DNA of 64,000 nt from Pyxicephalus adspersus (lineage: Eukaryota > Chordata > Amphibia > Anura > Pyxicephalidae): the NCBI RefSeq assembly GCF_032062135.1, contig NC_092868.1, positions 48,589,163-48,653,162 of the forward strand, written 5' to 3'. Position numbers and translations under genes: made by a program. The first letter of the stretch is position 1; every line of letters begins with the position of its first letter. Positions 34,051 through 43,916 of the stretch are shown here, in pieces. The notes beneath the pieces are model-generated. The model saw only the letters and a list, made by a program, of their open reading frames with translations, searched no databases and had not been told where the DNA came from.

Positions 34051-36050
34051 TTCACTGTGGCATGTAAAACTTTTGTGAACATAACTATGTTGTTGCTTAT
34101 TGTTTATTGTGTGGATTTTATATCAATATCATTTATGTCATTGTCTCGATTTAATGTTTTTCATGCCAAAAAAATACCCCCAATTTAATGTATTATGTCT
34201 CCTGTTCTATTACTTCTGGGGTGTGTCATGGCATTTAAATTACCCTGTATCCATAGATAAGCGATTTTTGTACCCTGTAATGGGTGAAGGTCAAGGGAAC
34301 GAACCAGTGAAAGCTGAAGAAGACCCAGGAGACATGCTGTAGGTGTTGGTTTTAGTGTGGAACTCAGCAGAAGATTCCTCATGCACAGATCAGCATTTGG
34401 CATCTATGGTAGTAGGAAATTTGAATGTGTATTGTCTTCTTTAACAGATATGGCCTGCTTTAAAACATTTTGTAAAGTAAGGGCGGGGGGCAGAAGGGCA
34501 ATGGCAAGTAAATGGGGGAGGGGGCTTCAGCTTGTTTGGTTCTTCAACAGAGAGGCAATGGCATGACTTCCGTAGGTTGCTGTAGGAGATGTCAGTGCTC
34601 AATAAATTCATATATAAATGAGCAGAGCACCCAGTTACAGAGGTCTTCTAGCTGGTGTTCCCAAGAGATTTTTTTCCAGTAAAAGATTAAACCTACCCAA
34701 TAAAAAAATATGTCTTCTGGGTAGGCCAAGCTTTCAAAAAGAAACATTTACTGTTTCCTAAATTTTCTTATGTCTAATGTTGTAGCCTGATCAGCTGCAG
34801 AGAACTGCATGTGAGAAAGGAATTCTAGGCCAGCACAACAGTTTACTCATTAACAAGCTGCTAAGTAATGAATATGCTTGTATTCAACTTCCCCTGTGTA
34901 TATAATCGTTCTTTGCTAAAACTATCATTAATTTTCATTCAGTTCTACTTCAACTAACCTAATGTTTCCATCTTCCAAGGATAAATATTCATGGCCTGCT
35001 TTTACCCCTTATTGAGGAAAAAAAACAAAGCCTCCGAGTCTGCTTTACAACCTGCAAACAGAGGGAAGTAAAACATTTGGGTTCTCATAGACTCTTTTTA
35101 TTGGGTCAGGGAACAGATGGATTTGCCATCCATTCCACCATAGCTTGGTCCAATACTTTTGGAGGTGACAAGGCTGATATGGAGTTGGAAGAACGTACCT
35201 AGTGTTAACGGTAAAGTTTATGAATACCCAAAAAACTTTTTCTTTTTAGCTTAGATAGAGAATGAAGCATTAAAACCATTTCCAGTTTATATTCCCTCTA
35301 AAATGATATTCCTTTAGTCTTTTCCTGACGACAAAAGTGGAAGTAGACAGAAAGTTTCTCCAAAGTATGATGAATCCCCCTTTTTGGGCTTAATATTTGT
35401 AACATGACAGCAATTTATTCCTACAGACTTGTAATGTTAATACAAATTCTGCTTTAAATCTTTCATACATCTGTGTGTATATTCTAACAAGGAATGATCA
35501 CTTCTCTCATGTCATGTGTATAACGACCCCCCCATATACTGTACATTTCAAGGATGATTTTTTTTTTTCACTGAAGTGTATTGTCACTTATAAAGAGGTT
35601 CAAGGGGGTGTTTTATGCATCAAGAAGTGGAAGTCCTTTAAATGCTGTACATGTGCCATTCTGCTCTCTGTGTATTTGACACCAATAGACAGCCCAGAGT
35701 TTTATCACGTATTCTCAGAAATTCCCCTTTTTCTTCTTTTGAAGTCACACTCTTTCCAGGATTTAATAATTCAATAAAGTGTGAAACAAAAGTTTTTCTT
35801 CTTTTGCTTGAAGGAAGGTTGCAGCCAAGGACAGCAGTCGAGTCCTTGGCTGGTGTACGGATGGAGATAGCTGCTACTGGAGGAGCTACAGCTTGTTATC
35901 GCCATAAATCATCAGTGCTAAAGGCAATCAGGTCATGTTTATCCAACATCTACATACAATTTATGTATCTTCCGGTGTCATTTATTATAGTGTTCTGCCA
36001 GGTAAAAATGTTTTGTATAGATAGATAAAGAAAGTTCAGAGACACCTGGA
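34051..36050. other. Gene-free DNA
   Basis: No gene or repeat family recognised. Overlapping frames of 100-128 codons at 35,475-36,028 have no domain. An 11-bp perfect hairpin (CAGCCAAGGAC at 35,822-35,832 and its complement at 35,842-35,852) is present. Confidence 0.45.
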
Positions 36051-36200
36051 TAGAAACATAGAAGAATGACAACAGAAAAAGACCAAGTGGTCCATCAAGT
36101 TTGCCCCATTTTGTATTTTTTTACACTTTCCTCTGCTTGTTTGAGGTCTTATTCATGTGTTTTTGATCTTAGCTTCCTAATAAAATTACCACCCTCCTAA
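36051..36200. repeat. Interspersed repeat, AAAAAGACCAAGTGGTCCAT block
   Basis: Contains AGAAGAATGACAACAGAAAA and GACCAAGTGGTCCATCAAGT, a block I recall as frequent in frog genomes and loosely like the 17.55-kb repeat. Ends and class are not defined. Confidence 0.4.
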
Positions 36201-37683
36201 ACCCTTTTTATGGAAGACCAAGGTTGCAAATATGTACCTTCTTTCTATTCTTTCTGTATATAAAACTTTATATATTATGTTCCTGTGGTTTCTCCTGATA
36301 TGTTTTATCCTTTAAACGTTAAAGTATTTTTGTTGTCCACTCTGGGCTCGTATCTTTTTAAAATTTGTCAAACAAAGCTATGTCAAAGATGCTATCAGAA
36401 CTCTAAATGAACTAAATCACTGTATTGGGTTTATTTAGGGTTCTTCTCCAGCTTGCTTGCATTGTTTCTCATTTTAAAATTATATGAAACAATCATTCCA
36501 GTTCTTTTTCCTTTGAAGTTCTAAAAAAGCACTATACCCCGAATATTGTACTCTATCAAAGGATGACACCTTCCAAATATTAAACCGTATTGCACACTGT
36601 TATCAGGAAAAAGACAAATCTTGCCCAACAAACAGAATTAATTGAATATGACATAAGAACCTTATTTAGAGCCAGACTCTGAGACTGTGTTCACAAACAA
36701 TTTTGGACATTCCATACTGGTCAAAAACTTTTTCGTGATGCAGATCTCTCAGTATAGTTGTTAATTGTAAGTATTTGTACTGCCTGCCTTTAAAGCAAAG
36801 ATATTTTATGCTGTATGATGCTTTCCATGCCTGCTGTATATGATGTACTCAAACATATGAATTTATTGGGTGTTACCAGCACTCACCCCATAGGCTTCTA
36901 CATCCTACTGTGTTAGGGTAAATATTTCCTTGGCAGGTGGAATGTTGAATAAGTTGGCTTTCGAATAACGATATCTCCCTGAGAAAGCAAATTCTCCCCT
37001 AAAACAAATAGAGACGTTTCTTGAATATCACTACAGGTTTACTAACATGCTAATTCTGATACAATTGTGCATTTCTATGTGTAGTTTTATAAATCTTTTA
37101 AAATGATATAATAAGAAAATGTGTGAAGTTTTGTCCAAAAGGCCACATAACTCCATATTCTAGGTTGTACTGATTTGGGGTAAATTCCTTGGGCCCTTTG
37201 TTTTGCCTCTTTTTGTGTTTTGTTATGTACCTAATAATTGGTAATATATTTTAGTTACCATTCCTACTCCCATGCCAGCCTTATAGTAAACATGGAGAAC
37301 TTCCTACATTTGTGGTTTTGCCCCTCACTGCAACCACAAACACACATTCAAACATGTAACTGTACAACAGTTATTGTAATGGGTGAATATTGGTTAGTTA
37401 CCACTGGAAAGTCAATCAGACCAGTCAGTTTAACCAAAAGTTGACCTCAGATCTGCTTGTATGTACCTTGACCTAGGGGTGATGACAGAAGAGATGCCTT
37501 AGGGGGGCTTAAGGGAGACTTAGGTACCCTGGATGATAGAATGAAAACTGTGTCCTTTAGGCAACATTTATCTCTTATCTAGAATTTTAAGAAGGAACTG
37601 ATATACCCCACAGTTAAAGCAGAGAACCCTTCATTGACTGTCAAGCATTAAATAAACTAATGCATACAATTGTGATTACTTTT
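36201..37683. other. Gene-free DNA
   Basis: No gene or repeat recognised. Confidence 0.45.
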
Positions 37684-37745
37684 CACTCCTGATACCCCTG
37701 AATGAAACAAAACCACTGTGTTGGGAAACGCTCTGGAAACATAAT
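37684..37745. repeat. Fragment of the GAAACGCGTC repeat
   Basis: CACTCCTGATACCCCTGAATG followed by GGGAAACGCTCTGG resembles the CCTGAAGAAGC...GAAACGCGTC arrangement at 33,966-34,000, with decay of the CG pairs. Confidence 0.4.
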
Positions 37746-38514
37746 TACAATATAAATTCACTTTATTTGCATGGATAGCTATCCGCAAGCCATGATTCAT
37801 TCTTCATTACTACCTAGACGTAGTAATTGAGCTACAACACTCTCATCGTCATTCCTATCGGTTCTAGTTATTCATTGCCGAACATTGATCATAATACAAT
37901 CTCATCATAATGTTCACAGTGCAAATAATAAAAGTAATACACATAATTATTTGTAAAATGTTGGGTAAACGAGATTTCTCGCTGCAGCTTTCTGTTCTGC
38001 AGAATACATTTAGCAAAAAAGGCTCGAGGAGCCAAACTCGGGCACAAAGCTAATTGCTGTGTGCAAATCTGTAACTGCAGAATGCGTTTTTTGCTGTTAG
38101 GCTTTTAAAGTTAAATTGTTCTCCAGAAACAAATATGTCATGCTTATGTTTTTCCAACCTGGGGTATTTTGTGTTGTATTGGTAATCTGGGCCTTCCAAC
38201 ATGACTTAAAGTGGAGCTATACTAAACCAACAAATAAAGGCATTTGAAAGTTGAACTCTTGGCTAATATTAAAGATACATAAATCTATATACTGTATATC
38301 TATACCCATTAACAGACTCTTAAAGTATTTCATAAATGTAGGCAGTGTAACTACCTGAATTGTTACTGAAATCACACTTGTTAGTCCCTGTGCAGCACAG
38401 CTTAGATTTGAGAAGGAAAAAGCAGCATTCTGTTGTATTGCAATACTCATGTACTAAACAATATATAAGAAGTGCATCGACATAGTAAACCATTTACATC
38501 TACATTTAACTATA
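37746..38514. other. Gene-free DNA with possible conserved block
   Basis: About 37,900-38,110 is repeat-free with a balanced, structured look (AAACGAGATTTCTCGCTGCA; GGCTCGAGGAGCCAAACTCG; AAAGCTAATTGCTGTGTGCA). It is a candidate conserved non-coding element, on composition only. Confidence 0.4.
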
Positions 38515-39401
38515 CAGGTGGGTTCCGGCTCCAGTCAGAAGTCAGGGGGGTGCATTGGCCAGATCCGCGGACCATGTTTCCCGAAGACATTGCAAACTCA
38601 GGGTGGTGGGCAGGTTATGTCTCTGGACACAACCCACCCACTTTACTATTGCAGGCTAAGACCAGTGATAGGAAAGTGGGTGGTTCTGGTATCATGACTA
38701 GGGATGAGCGACAACACCTCTGACAGTCTTGCGAAAATATCCTCGAACTTCCGATGGGTCCGTGAAATTTTGGCGAACCGAGTCTATAGTCGAAGTCTAT
38801 AGGGGGAAAATTCAGGTTATTTTTCGGGACTGTGTAGAGTTTTTACAGCCTCTGAATACATTTAAAAAGACATGTCAAGAGAAAAAAATCAGGAAGGTGT
38901 ACTGATTCATATGACCTCTCAATGGAGATTTTCCATTGAGAGGTCATATGAGTTCAGTACGCCTGCGGTCATAGCTAATTGGAGGCACTTGCCTTGAAAC
39001 AGCTGTGAGGTTCCCTCGCTCCAGGTTCGCACGGTCCCTGGGCTGTACTTATCAATGATAATTACAGCCAAGGGACCGTGGGAACCTGGAAGGTCACCGT
39101 TGATTGGAGGCACATGCCTCCAATCAGCTGTGACCGCAGGCATATTGAACTCATATGACCTCTCAATGGAGAATCAGCTGTGATCGCCCAGGTTCGCATG
39201 GTCCCTGGGCTGTACTTATCATTGAAAGGCCCAATTCGCTGCAAAATTGAAATGACAAATCTTGCTCGCTAATCTCTAACCATGACATCACTCTGGGGGG
39301 AAGTTTCTTCCCCTATGAAGAACATACAGCTCTGAGTGCATGCACGGTCCAGAATCTGTGCATTTAGTGGTCCGTGACGAGCAATAGGTTGTGGACCACT
39401 G
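38515..39401 (+). repeat. Old repeat split by an Ac-like MITE
   Basis: Outer parts 38,515-38,698 and 39,279-39,401 are the two halves of one repeat, shown by the uninterrupted paralogue in reverse at 4,791-5,320. The right end GGTTGTGGACCACTG looks like a hAT terminus. The interrupting MITE is listed next. Confidence 0.65.
38691..39286. mobile_element. Ac-like hAT MITE, copy 2 (580 bp)
   Basis: The element is 38,699-39,278, starting TAGGGATGAGCGAC and ending GCTCGCTAATCTCTA. The flanking 8-mers ATCATGAC (38,691-38,698) and ACCATGAC (39,279-39,286) match at seven sites. Shares CTTCCGATGGGTCCG near the left end with the 11.7-kb copy and its interior with the 47.5-kb copy. The interior is a run of inverted repeats, including a perfect 20-bp pair at 38,907-38,926 and 38,932-38,951, and paired GGTCCCTGGGCTGTACTTAT blocks. 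No protein encoded. Confidence 0.85.
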
Positions 39402-40197
39402 CATTAGAGCCTTTAAACCCTCTTAGAACACTGTACTATAGACTCTGCTCTTAGGGTATGTTTCAGTTGAGGCATTTCTAGAATTTTGAGGAAGTGGTTC
39501 TGTTCTAGAAATCAACTGAGAAGCCCACCTAGACCAATGGCTGTTGTACACTGTCACTGTCCAAGTTGGGTTTGTAGGCTCTAATACCCACTGTGAACTA
39601 TACCTTGGAATGGCAACACAATTCTTTGATGATTTATGGCTGAACTCAAGGTGTCATAAAGTTATCATTTTGTAGATTCACATCCAGAATAGATCTACAT
39701 GTAAAGAAACAGCTGATTTTCCACTTGAAATATATATTTTCAAACATACCTGAAAAAAGATTTGTATTTTTGACCATCCAGGAATTTAAATGTAAAACAT
39801 TAGAGCTAGGTTGGGGACCTGGTTGGGTGAGTTTTTTCTAATACAGTTAGGTGTAGGCAGCTATGATTGGACAGCAAAGTTTTAATTTAGACAGCCTTGC
39901 TAGGCAATTTAAGTCATTTATTTATCTTCTTTGGTAGTAAAGTAATATACCTTGGCTACGGCTGTGATTAGATGGGTAAGGAACAGTGAAAAAAACTGAT
40001 AAGATCACATATATGCTTCTCTATAAGTAATATTCAACTCCAATCAGCAAGATCTGCATGTATTAATTCTCAAAGCAGCCATATTGGTTAATGCAAACTG
40101 ATTATTTTTTTTACTGTCCAGCAACTGGGGTTTTAACAGATGTATGGATCTCACACCATGTTCCAATGGGCGGTCAATCGCATGACTACAATCTAAT
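39402..40197. other. Gene-free DNA
   Basis: No gene or repeat recognised. Confidence 0.45.
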
Positions 40198-40790
40198 ATG
40201 AATGCTTTAGCCAGACTCATCCATCCTTCTGACCTTCTTCTGCTGCATCTCTTTGTATCTTCATTGGCTTCCATTTCACCTGAGAATCAAATTCCAGCTC
40301 CTGTGCTTTGCCTTCAAAACCACAGCTCTTGTCCCACTTACCTTTCTGACCTGATAGAAAAATACTCCCCCAGGCTCTCCCTTTGCTCCTCCAATGACCT
40401 ACTAATGACTTTGTTACTCATAACCTCCTCACACGCACAGCTCCAAAACTTTTCTAGGGCCGCCCAAATCTCTGGAATGGTCTTCCTCATTCTATTTGGC
40501 TTGCTCCACTCAAAACCCATTTTTTCAGACTTGCCCACCTGTCTTCTTCAGTCTCCTAAAACCCTCACTACTTCCCACCACTACATATCTCGCCTCCTAT
40601 TGTGTGAGACTTCCCCCACCTCCTAGATCGTAAGCTCTTCGGGGCAGGACTTTTTCTCCTCCTGTGTCACTGTGTGTATCTGTCTGTCATTTGCTACCCC
40701 TATTTAATGTAAAGCGTTGCGTTATTTAAATCCTGTTCATTATCATTATTTATATTATTATTAATAATATTAATATTAGTAATAAAGAGA
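40198..40790 (+). pseudogene. L2-like LINE 3' end with broken RT C-terminus
   Basis: A 5'-truncated non-LTR retrotransposon. Frames across 40,200-40,620 carry pieces typical of the C-terminal tail of L2/CR1-type ORF2: LRIKFQLL in one frame, then YLSDLIEKYSPRLSLCSS and FSRAAQIS in another, so a frameshift is present and no intact protein remains. The 3' UTR follows (TAGATCGTAAGCTCTTCGGG, GTGTCACTGTGTGTATCTGT, TATTTAATGTAAAGCG) and ends in TATT/ATTATTA-rich sequence. The TAGATTGTAAGCTC-GGGCAGG tail is also typical of L2. It closely matches the tails at 9.7 and 60.0 kb. Confidence 0.78.
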
Positions 40791-41020
40791 TGCTGGGTGT
40801 TGGGGAAATGCGAAATTATAGTTGATGAACTGCCATTTCCACTGTATACTTGCTCCCTTGCTACTAATAAATAAATTGAGCTTCCCATCATAGTCTTATT
40901 TTGTTGTGTGCACACGTAGTAGATATTGAGCAGCCTTAAATAAGTTTGTATTTCTCATGTATTGCTGCATCTGGAAGAGTGTTGAAGTTGAAGCTTTCAC
41001 CTTTCTGCAAAGCAAAACAT
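40791..41020. other. Gene-free DNA
   Basis: Short unassigned stretch between an L2 end and a palindromic MITE. Confidence 0.45.
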
Positions 41021-41244
41021 TGGGCCTGATTTAATAAAGCTCCCCAAGACTGGAAAAGATAGATTATCTTGAAAGAACCTGGGTGATCCAGCAAACCCTA
41101 AATGGATATGGACCATACTGAAAACATTTCCCAACTAAAAGCAAACTGTTTAAAGACATCTATTCCAGAATTATTAGATCCCTTAAGTTCTCTCGTGATA
41201 GTATTTCTTTACCAGTCATGGAGAGTTTTAATAAATCAGGCCCA
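41021..41244. mobile_element. Palindromic MITE, GGGCCTGATTTATTAAAG family, copy 2
   Basis: Begins TGGGCCTGATTTAATAAAGC and ends GTTTTAATAAATCAGGCCCA, an almost perfect inverted pair. Inside, CTCCCCAAGACTGG pairs with CCAGTCATGGAGAG. Flanks are CAT and TTG; no convincing duplication longer than three bases (ATT on each side if the outer T is excluded). Confidence 0.78.
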
Positions 41245-41952
41245 TTGGGTGTCATACACAGTGAAGCCAAAGGCCCTTGTTGACAGCATCACTTGTACAT
41301 TAGTTTGGAGGCTTCTGAGACCATTAAGAATTTAATGACGGGTGCAGCTGGCTTTCTTCTGACCTGCTGCAAGTGAGATTTGCATTCACATGAACAAAAA
41401 CCCAAAATGTGTTTATCTGTACATGTTAGAATAAGAACAGGAAAACTTATATTGTTTCAAAATTAAACTACAATTTTATGTAGATGAAACCCATTTGCTA
41501 TTGCATTCCATTCGGAAACTCAGCTTTTCATGTTCAGTGAGGGAAGTGGCAATTGTCAGAATACTTCCGCTCCACTGTGCTTCAACAGCAGATATAGAAA
41601 AGACAGAGAAATGGTTGCTACCTACAAGCCTCCAGGCAGTCAGACGTCAATCCTTCTCCACTAACTAGTGAAAAGTAAAAAAATTACTTCTCTAAGCATT
41701 TTATCACTCATCCTTAAGAACAATTAAATCACAGCACAAATCAATGTCTTGAAACTTTCTCAATTCAAAGTAACAGAAGAATTTGACATAATATAAGGAA
41801 CAGGGAAGACCTGTCATGCCCCCAAAACACTTTATTAAGGATCATCCAGAGTCTTCATAATTGCCAGTGAGCATGAAGCCACATTGATTCTTGGAGACTT
41901 GGCTGCTTCTTATATATCCAAGATGATAGCTTGAAAAACTGTGTGTGTTTCA
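41245..41952. other. Gene-free DNA
   Basis: No gene or repeat recognised. Confidence 0.45.
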
Positions 41953-42381
41953 TATGACAAATGCCATCCATCTAGCCGTGGTGTGCCATTCATTTTCCAT
42001 GCTGTGCAATTGTAGGAAGGTGGGTAGGGGTTAGATAACCACCTACTGCCAGCCTACTGCGCAAGGCTCAGAAGTGCCATTGGAGTTTGATATATAGAAT
42101 TCAGAATAGAAGTAAATGTACCAAGCTGGTTGGTTGACCAACTTGGCATATATTCTTCTATATGACAAACGCCATCTATGTAGCCTTGGTGTGCAATTGG
42201 ATTTCTATGCTGTGCAATGGTGGGAAGGTGGTTAAGGGGTTAGATTACCGCCTACTGCCAGCCTACTAAGCAAGGCTCAGAAGTGCCATTGGAGTTTGAT
42301 ATATAGAATGCAGAATAAGATTATATGTACCAAGTTGGTTGGTTGACCAGCTTGGCACATATACTTCTATATGACAAATGG
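41953..42381. repeat. Local tandem duplication, about 209-bp unit
   Basis: Unit 1 (41,953-42,160) starts TATGACAAATGCCATCCATC; unit 2 (42,161-42,369) starts TATGACAAACGCCATCTATG; a 12-base start of a third unit follows at 42,370-42,381. The units share GGTTAGAT, GCCTACTGCCAGCCTACT, AAGTGCCATTGGAGTTTGAT and TTGGTTGACCA in order, with scattered substitutions and small indels. No transposon termini. It looks like a replication or recombination duplication, old enough to have diverged. Confidence 0.92.
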
Positions 42382-43495
42382 AACAAAAGACACTGAACCT
42401 TAAAGAAGACTAGGATCAATTCTCGAGGGCATCATTTGGTAGGTAATATGCTATAATGTACAATCTATGTTGTGTTGTGCATACCTACACATTATGGAAA
42501 AAACATTCTGGGGGCCAATTGTCTTCTTTATATTTAGGCTTTATTTCTAATTTGATAACAGGTGCATTTTTATCTTTTTCACTATACAATTTACTATTCA
42601 AGCTAAGTAATTTCTGCAGAGGTTATCCAGTCATGGGAGACATGGCCTAAATAGGTACTGTGAATTGCAGAAAAAGTGCTAGCTTGGATTTAGGCATGCA
42701 TGCTATTGCTGGAATTGGTTCTGAATAGCTGTGCATGATTCAGCAATCTGTGTACAGTATGGGGAGCGAGATGCTGCTATCATTTGTCTTTGGTCTGCAC
42801 TACCCAAGCATTTTTCAAATGCACAGCATTCTATTAGTTCTATCAAGCTTATTCAGAATTCATCTTTTATTGATCTGCCTTTAGGAAACTCATATCTGAT
42901 TGGTGGATGTGGATGAAACATTATTATTAGTTAGCAATGATGCAGCAGAAGGGGTAGCAGAAATAACAATTGCTGTTGATCTGATTGCCTTACTTTGATG
43001 CAATGGTGATTCTAGGATCTACCCTCATTTTCCTCTAATACCAGAGTCATTTGGGCATATTTATTCCCTACAAAAAGCTGTAAAATGTATCTGATGATGA
43101 GAGTGCTTTTTATGTTGAACTGCAGTAGCCAGTGTTTAAGAACAAACTTGAAGTTGTTGTATCTCTAGGACAGGACCAGAGGCAGCCATAGGGGGGGTGC
43201 AGAATGTGCCAATGCATGCGGGCCCAGGACCCTCTCTAGCCAACAGAGCCTCTCCAGCAGTACTGCCATTTACTTAGTGGGGGCCCATATCAGTTCTGCA
43301 CAGCAGCCCACTGTTGGCTACATCCGTCATTAGACAGGACATGAAAATGTTGCCCCAATAAAACAAATAGGCAGAAGAAATATTTTTTTTATTATTTATG
43401 GCTTTAGACATGTATTGATAGCTTTGAAAAAAAAGATCTGCTATTTATCAGGTGGAAACTCTAAACATGCTCCCAGGACTAGGTTTGGTTTGTTA
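42382..43495. other. Gene-free DNA
   Basis: About 43,180-43,335 is GC-richer (GGGCCCAGGACCCTCTCTAG) and may be a piece of an interspersed repeat, but nothing else in the window confirms it. Confidence 0.4.
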
Positions 43496-43916
43496 TACCG
43501 TATTTTTCACCGTATAAGACGCACCCAATTTTAAAGGAGGAAAATCTAGAAAAAAAAGATTCTGAAAGATTATTCCCCTTCTGATCACTCATGTGCCATT
43601 CATACCAGTATTCCCCTTCTGATCACTCATGTGCCATTCAAGTTCCCTTTCTGATCACTCTGTGCCTTTCAAATTTCCTTTCTGATCACTCTGTGTCGTT
43701 GAAATTCCCCTTCTGATCACTCTGTGTCATTCAAATTCCCCTTCTGATCACTCTGTGCTTTTTTTCCACTGTACGGCAGTTAGGACAGGGAACAGCAGGG
43801 GGCGCTGTGCCGGCTTCTTTCACTGCAGCCAGGAGGAGACACGGGCTGCCACAGAGGAGAAGAGACACACGCTGCTGCAGAGAGGAGAAGAGACACACGC
43901 AAATGCAAAATTGAAC
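43496..43916 (+). mobile_element. TATAAGACGCACC element with internal minisatellite
   Basis: Starts ATACCGTATTTTTCACCGTA then TATAAGACGCACCCAATTTT, a widely found vertebrate DNA-transposon terminus. The body holds six tandem units of about 31 bp, then a GC-rich part with GGGGGCGCTGTGCCGGC and two AGAGGAGAAGAGACACACGC-type repeats. The opposite terminus is not present, so the copy is truncated on the right. Confidence 0.7.
43573..43766. repeat. Six-unit minisatellite, about 31 bp per unit
   Basis: Units start at 43,573, 43,611, 43,643, 43,675, 43,705 and 43,736. The shared core is TTCCCCTTCTGATCACTC followed by TGTGCCATTCAAA. Lengths vary from 30 to 38 bp because of small insertions. It sits inside the TATAAGACGCACC element. 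Confidence 0.92.

Noticed and set aside
41953..42381. CRISPR-like or satellite array
   Set aside because: Only two full 209-bp units, diverged throughout, with no short repeat-spacer pattern; this is a vertebrate genome.
43573..43766. CRISPR array from six roughly 31-bp units
   Set aside because: The units are contiguous, have no unique spacers, and lie in a DNA transposon; it is a minisatellite.
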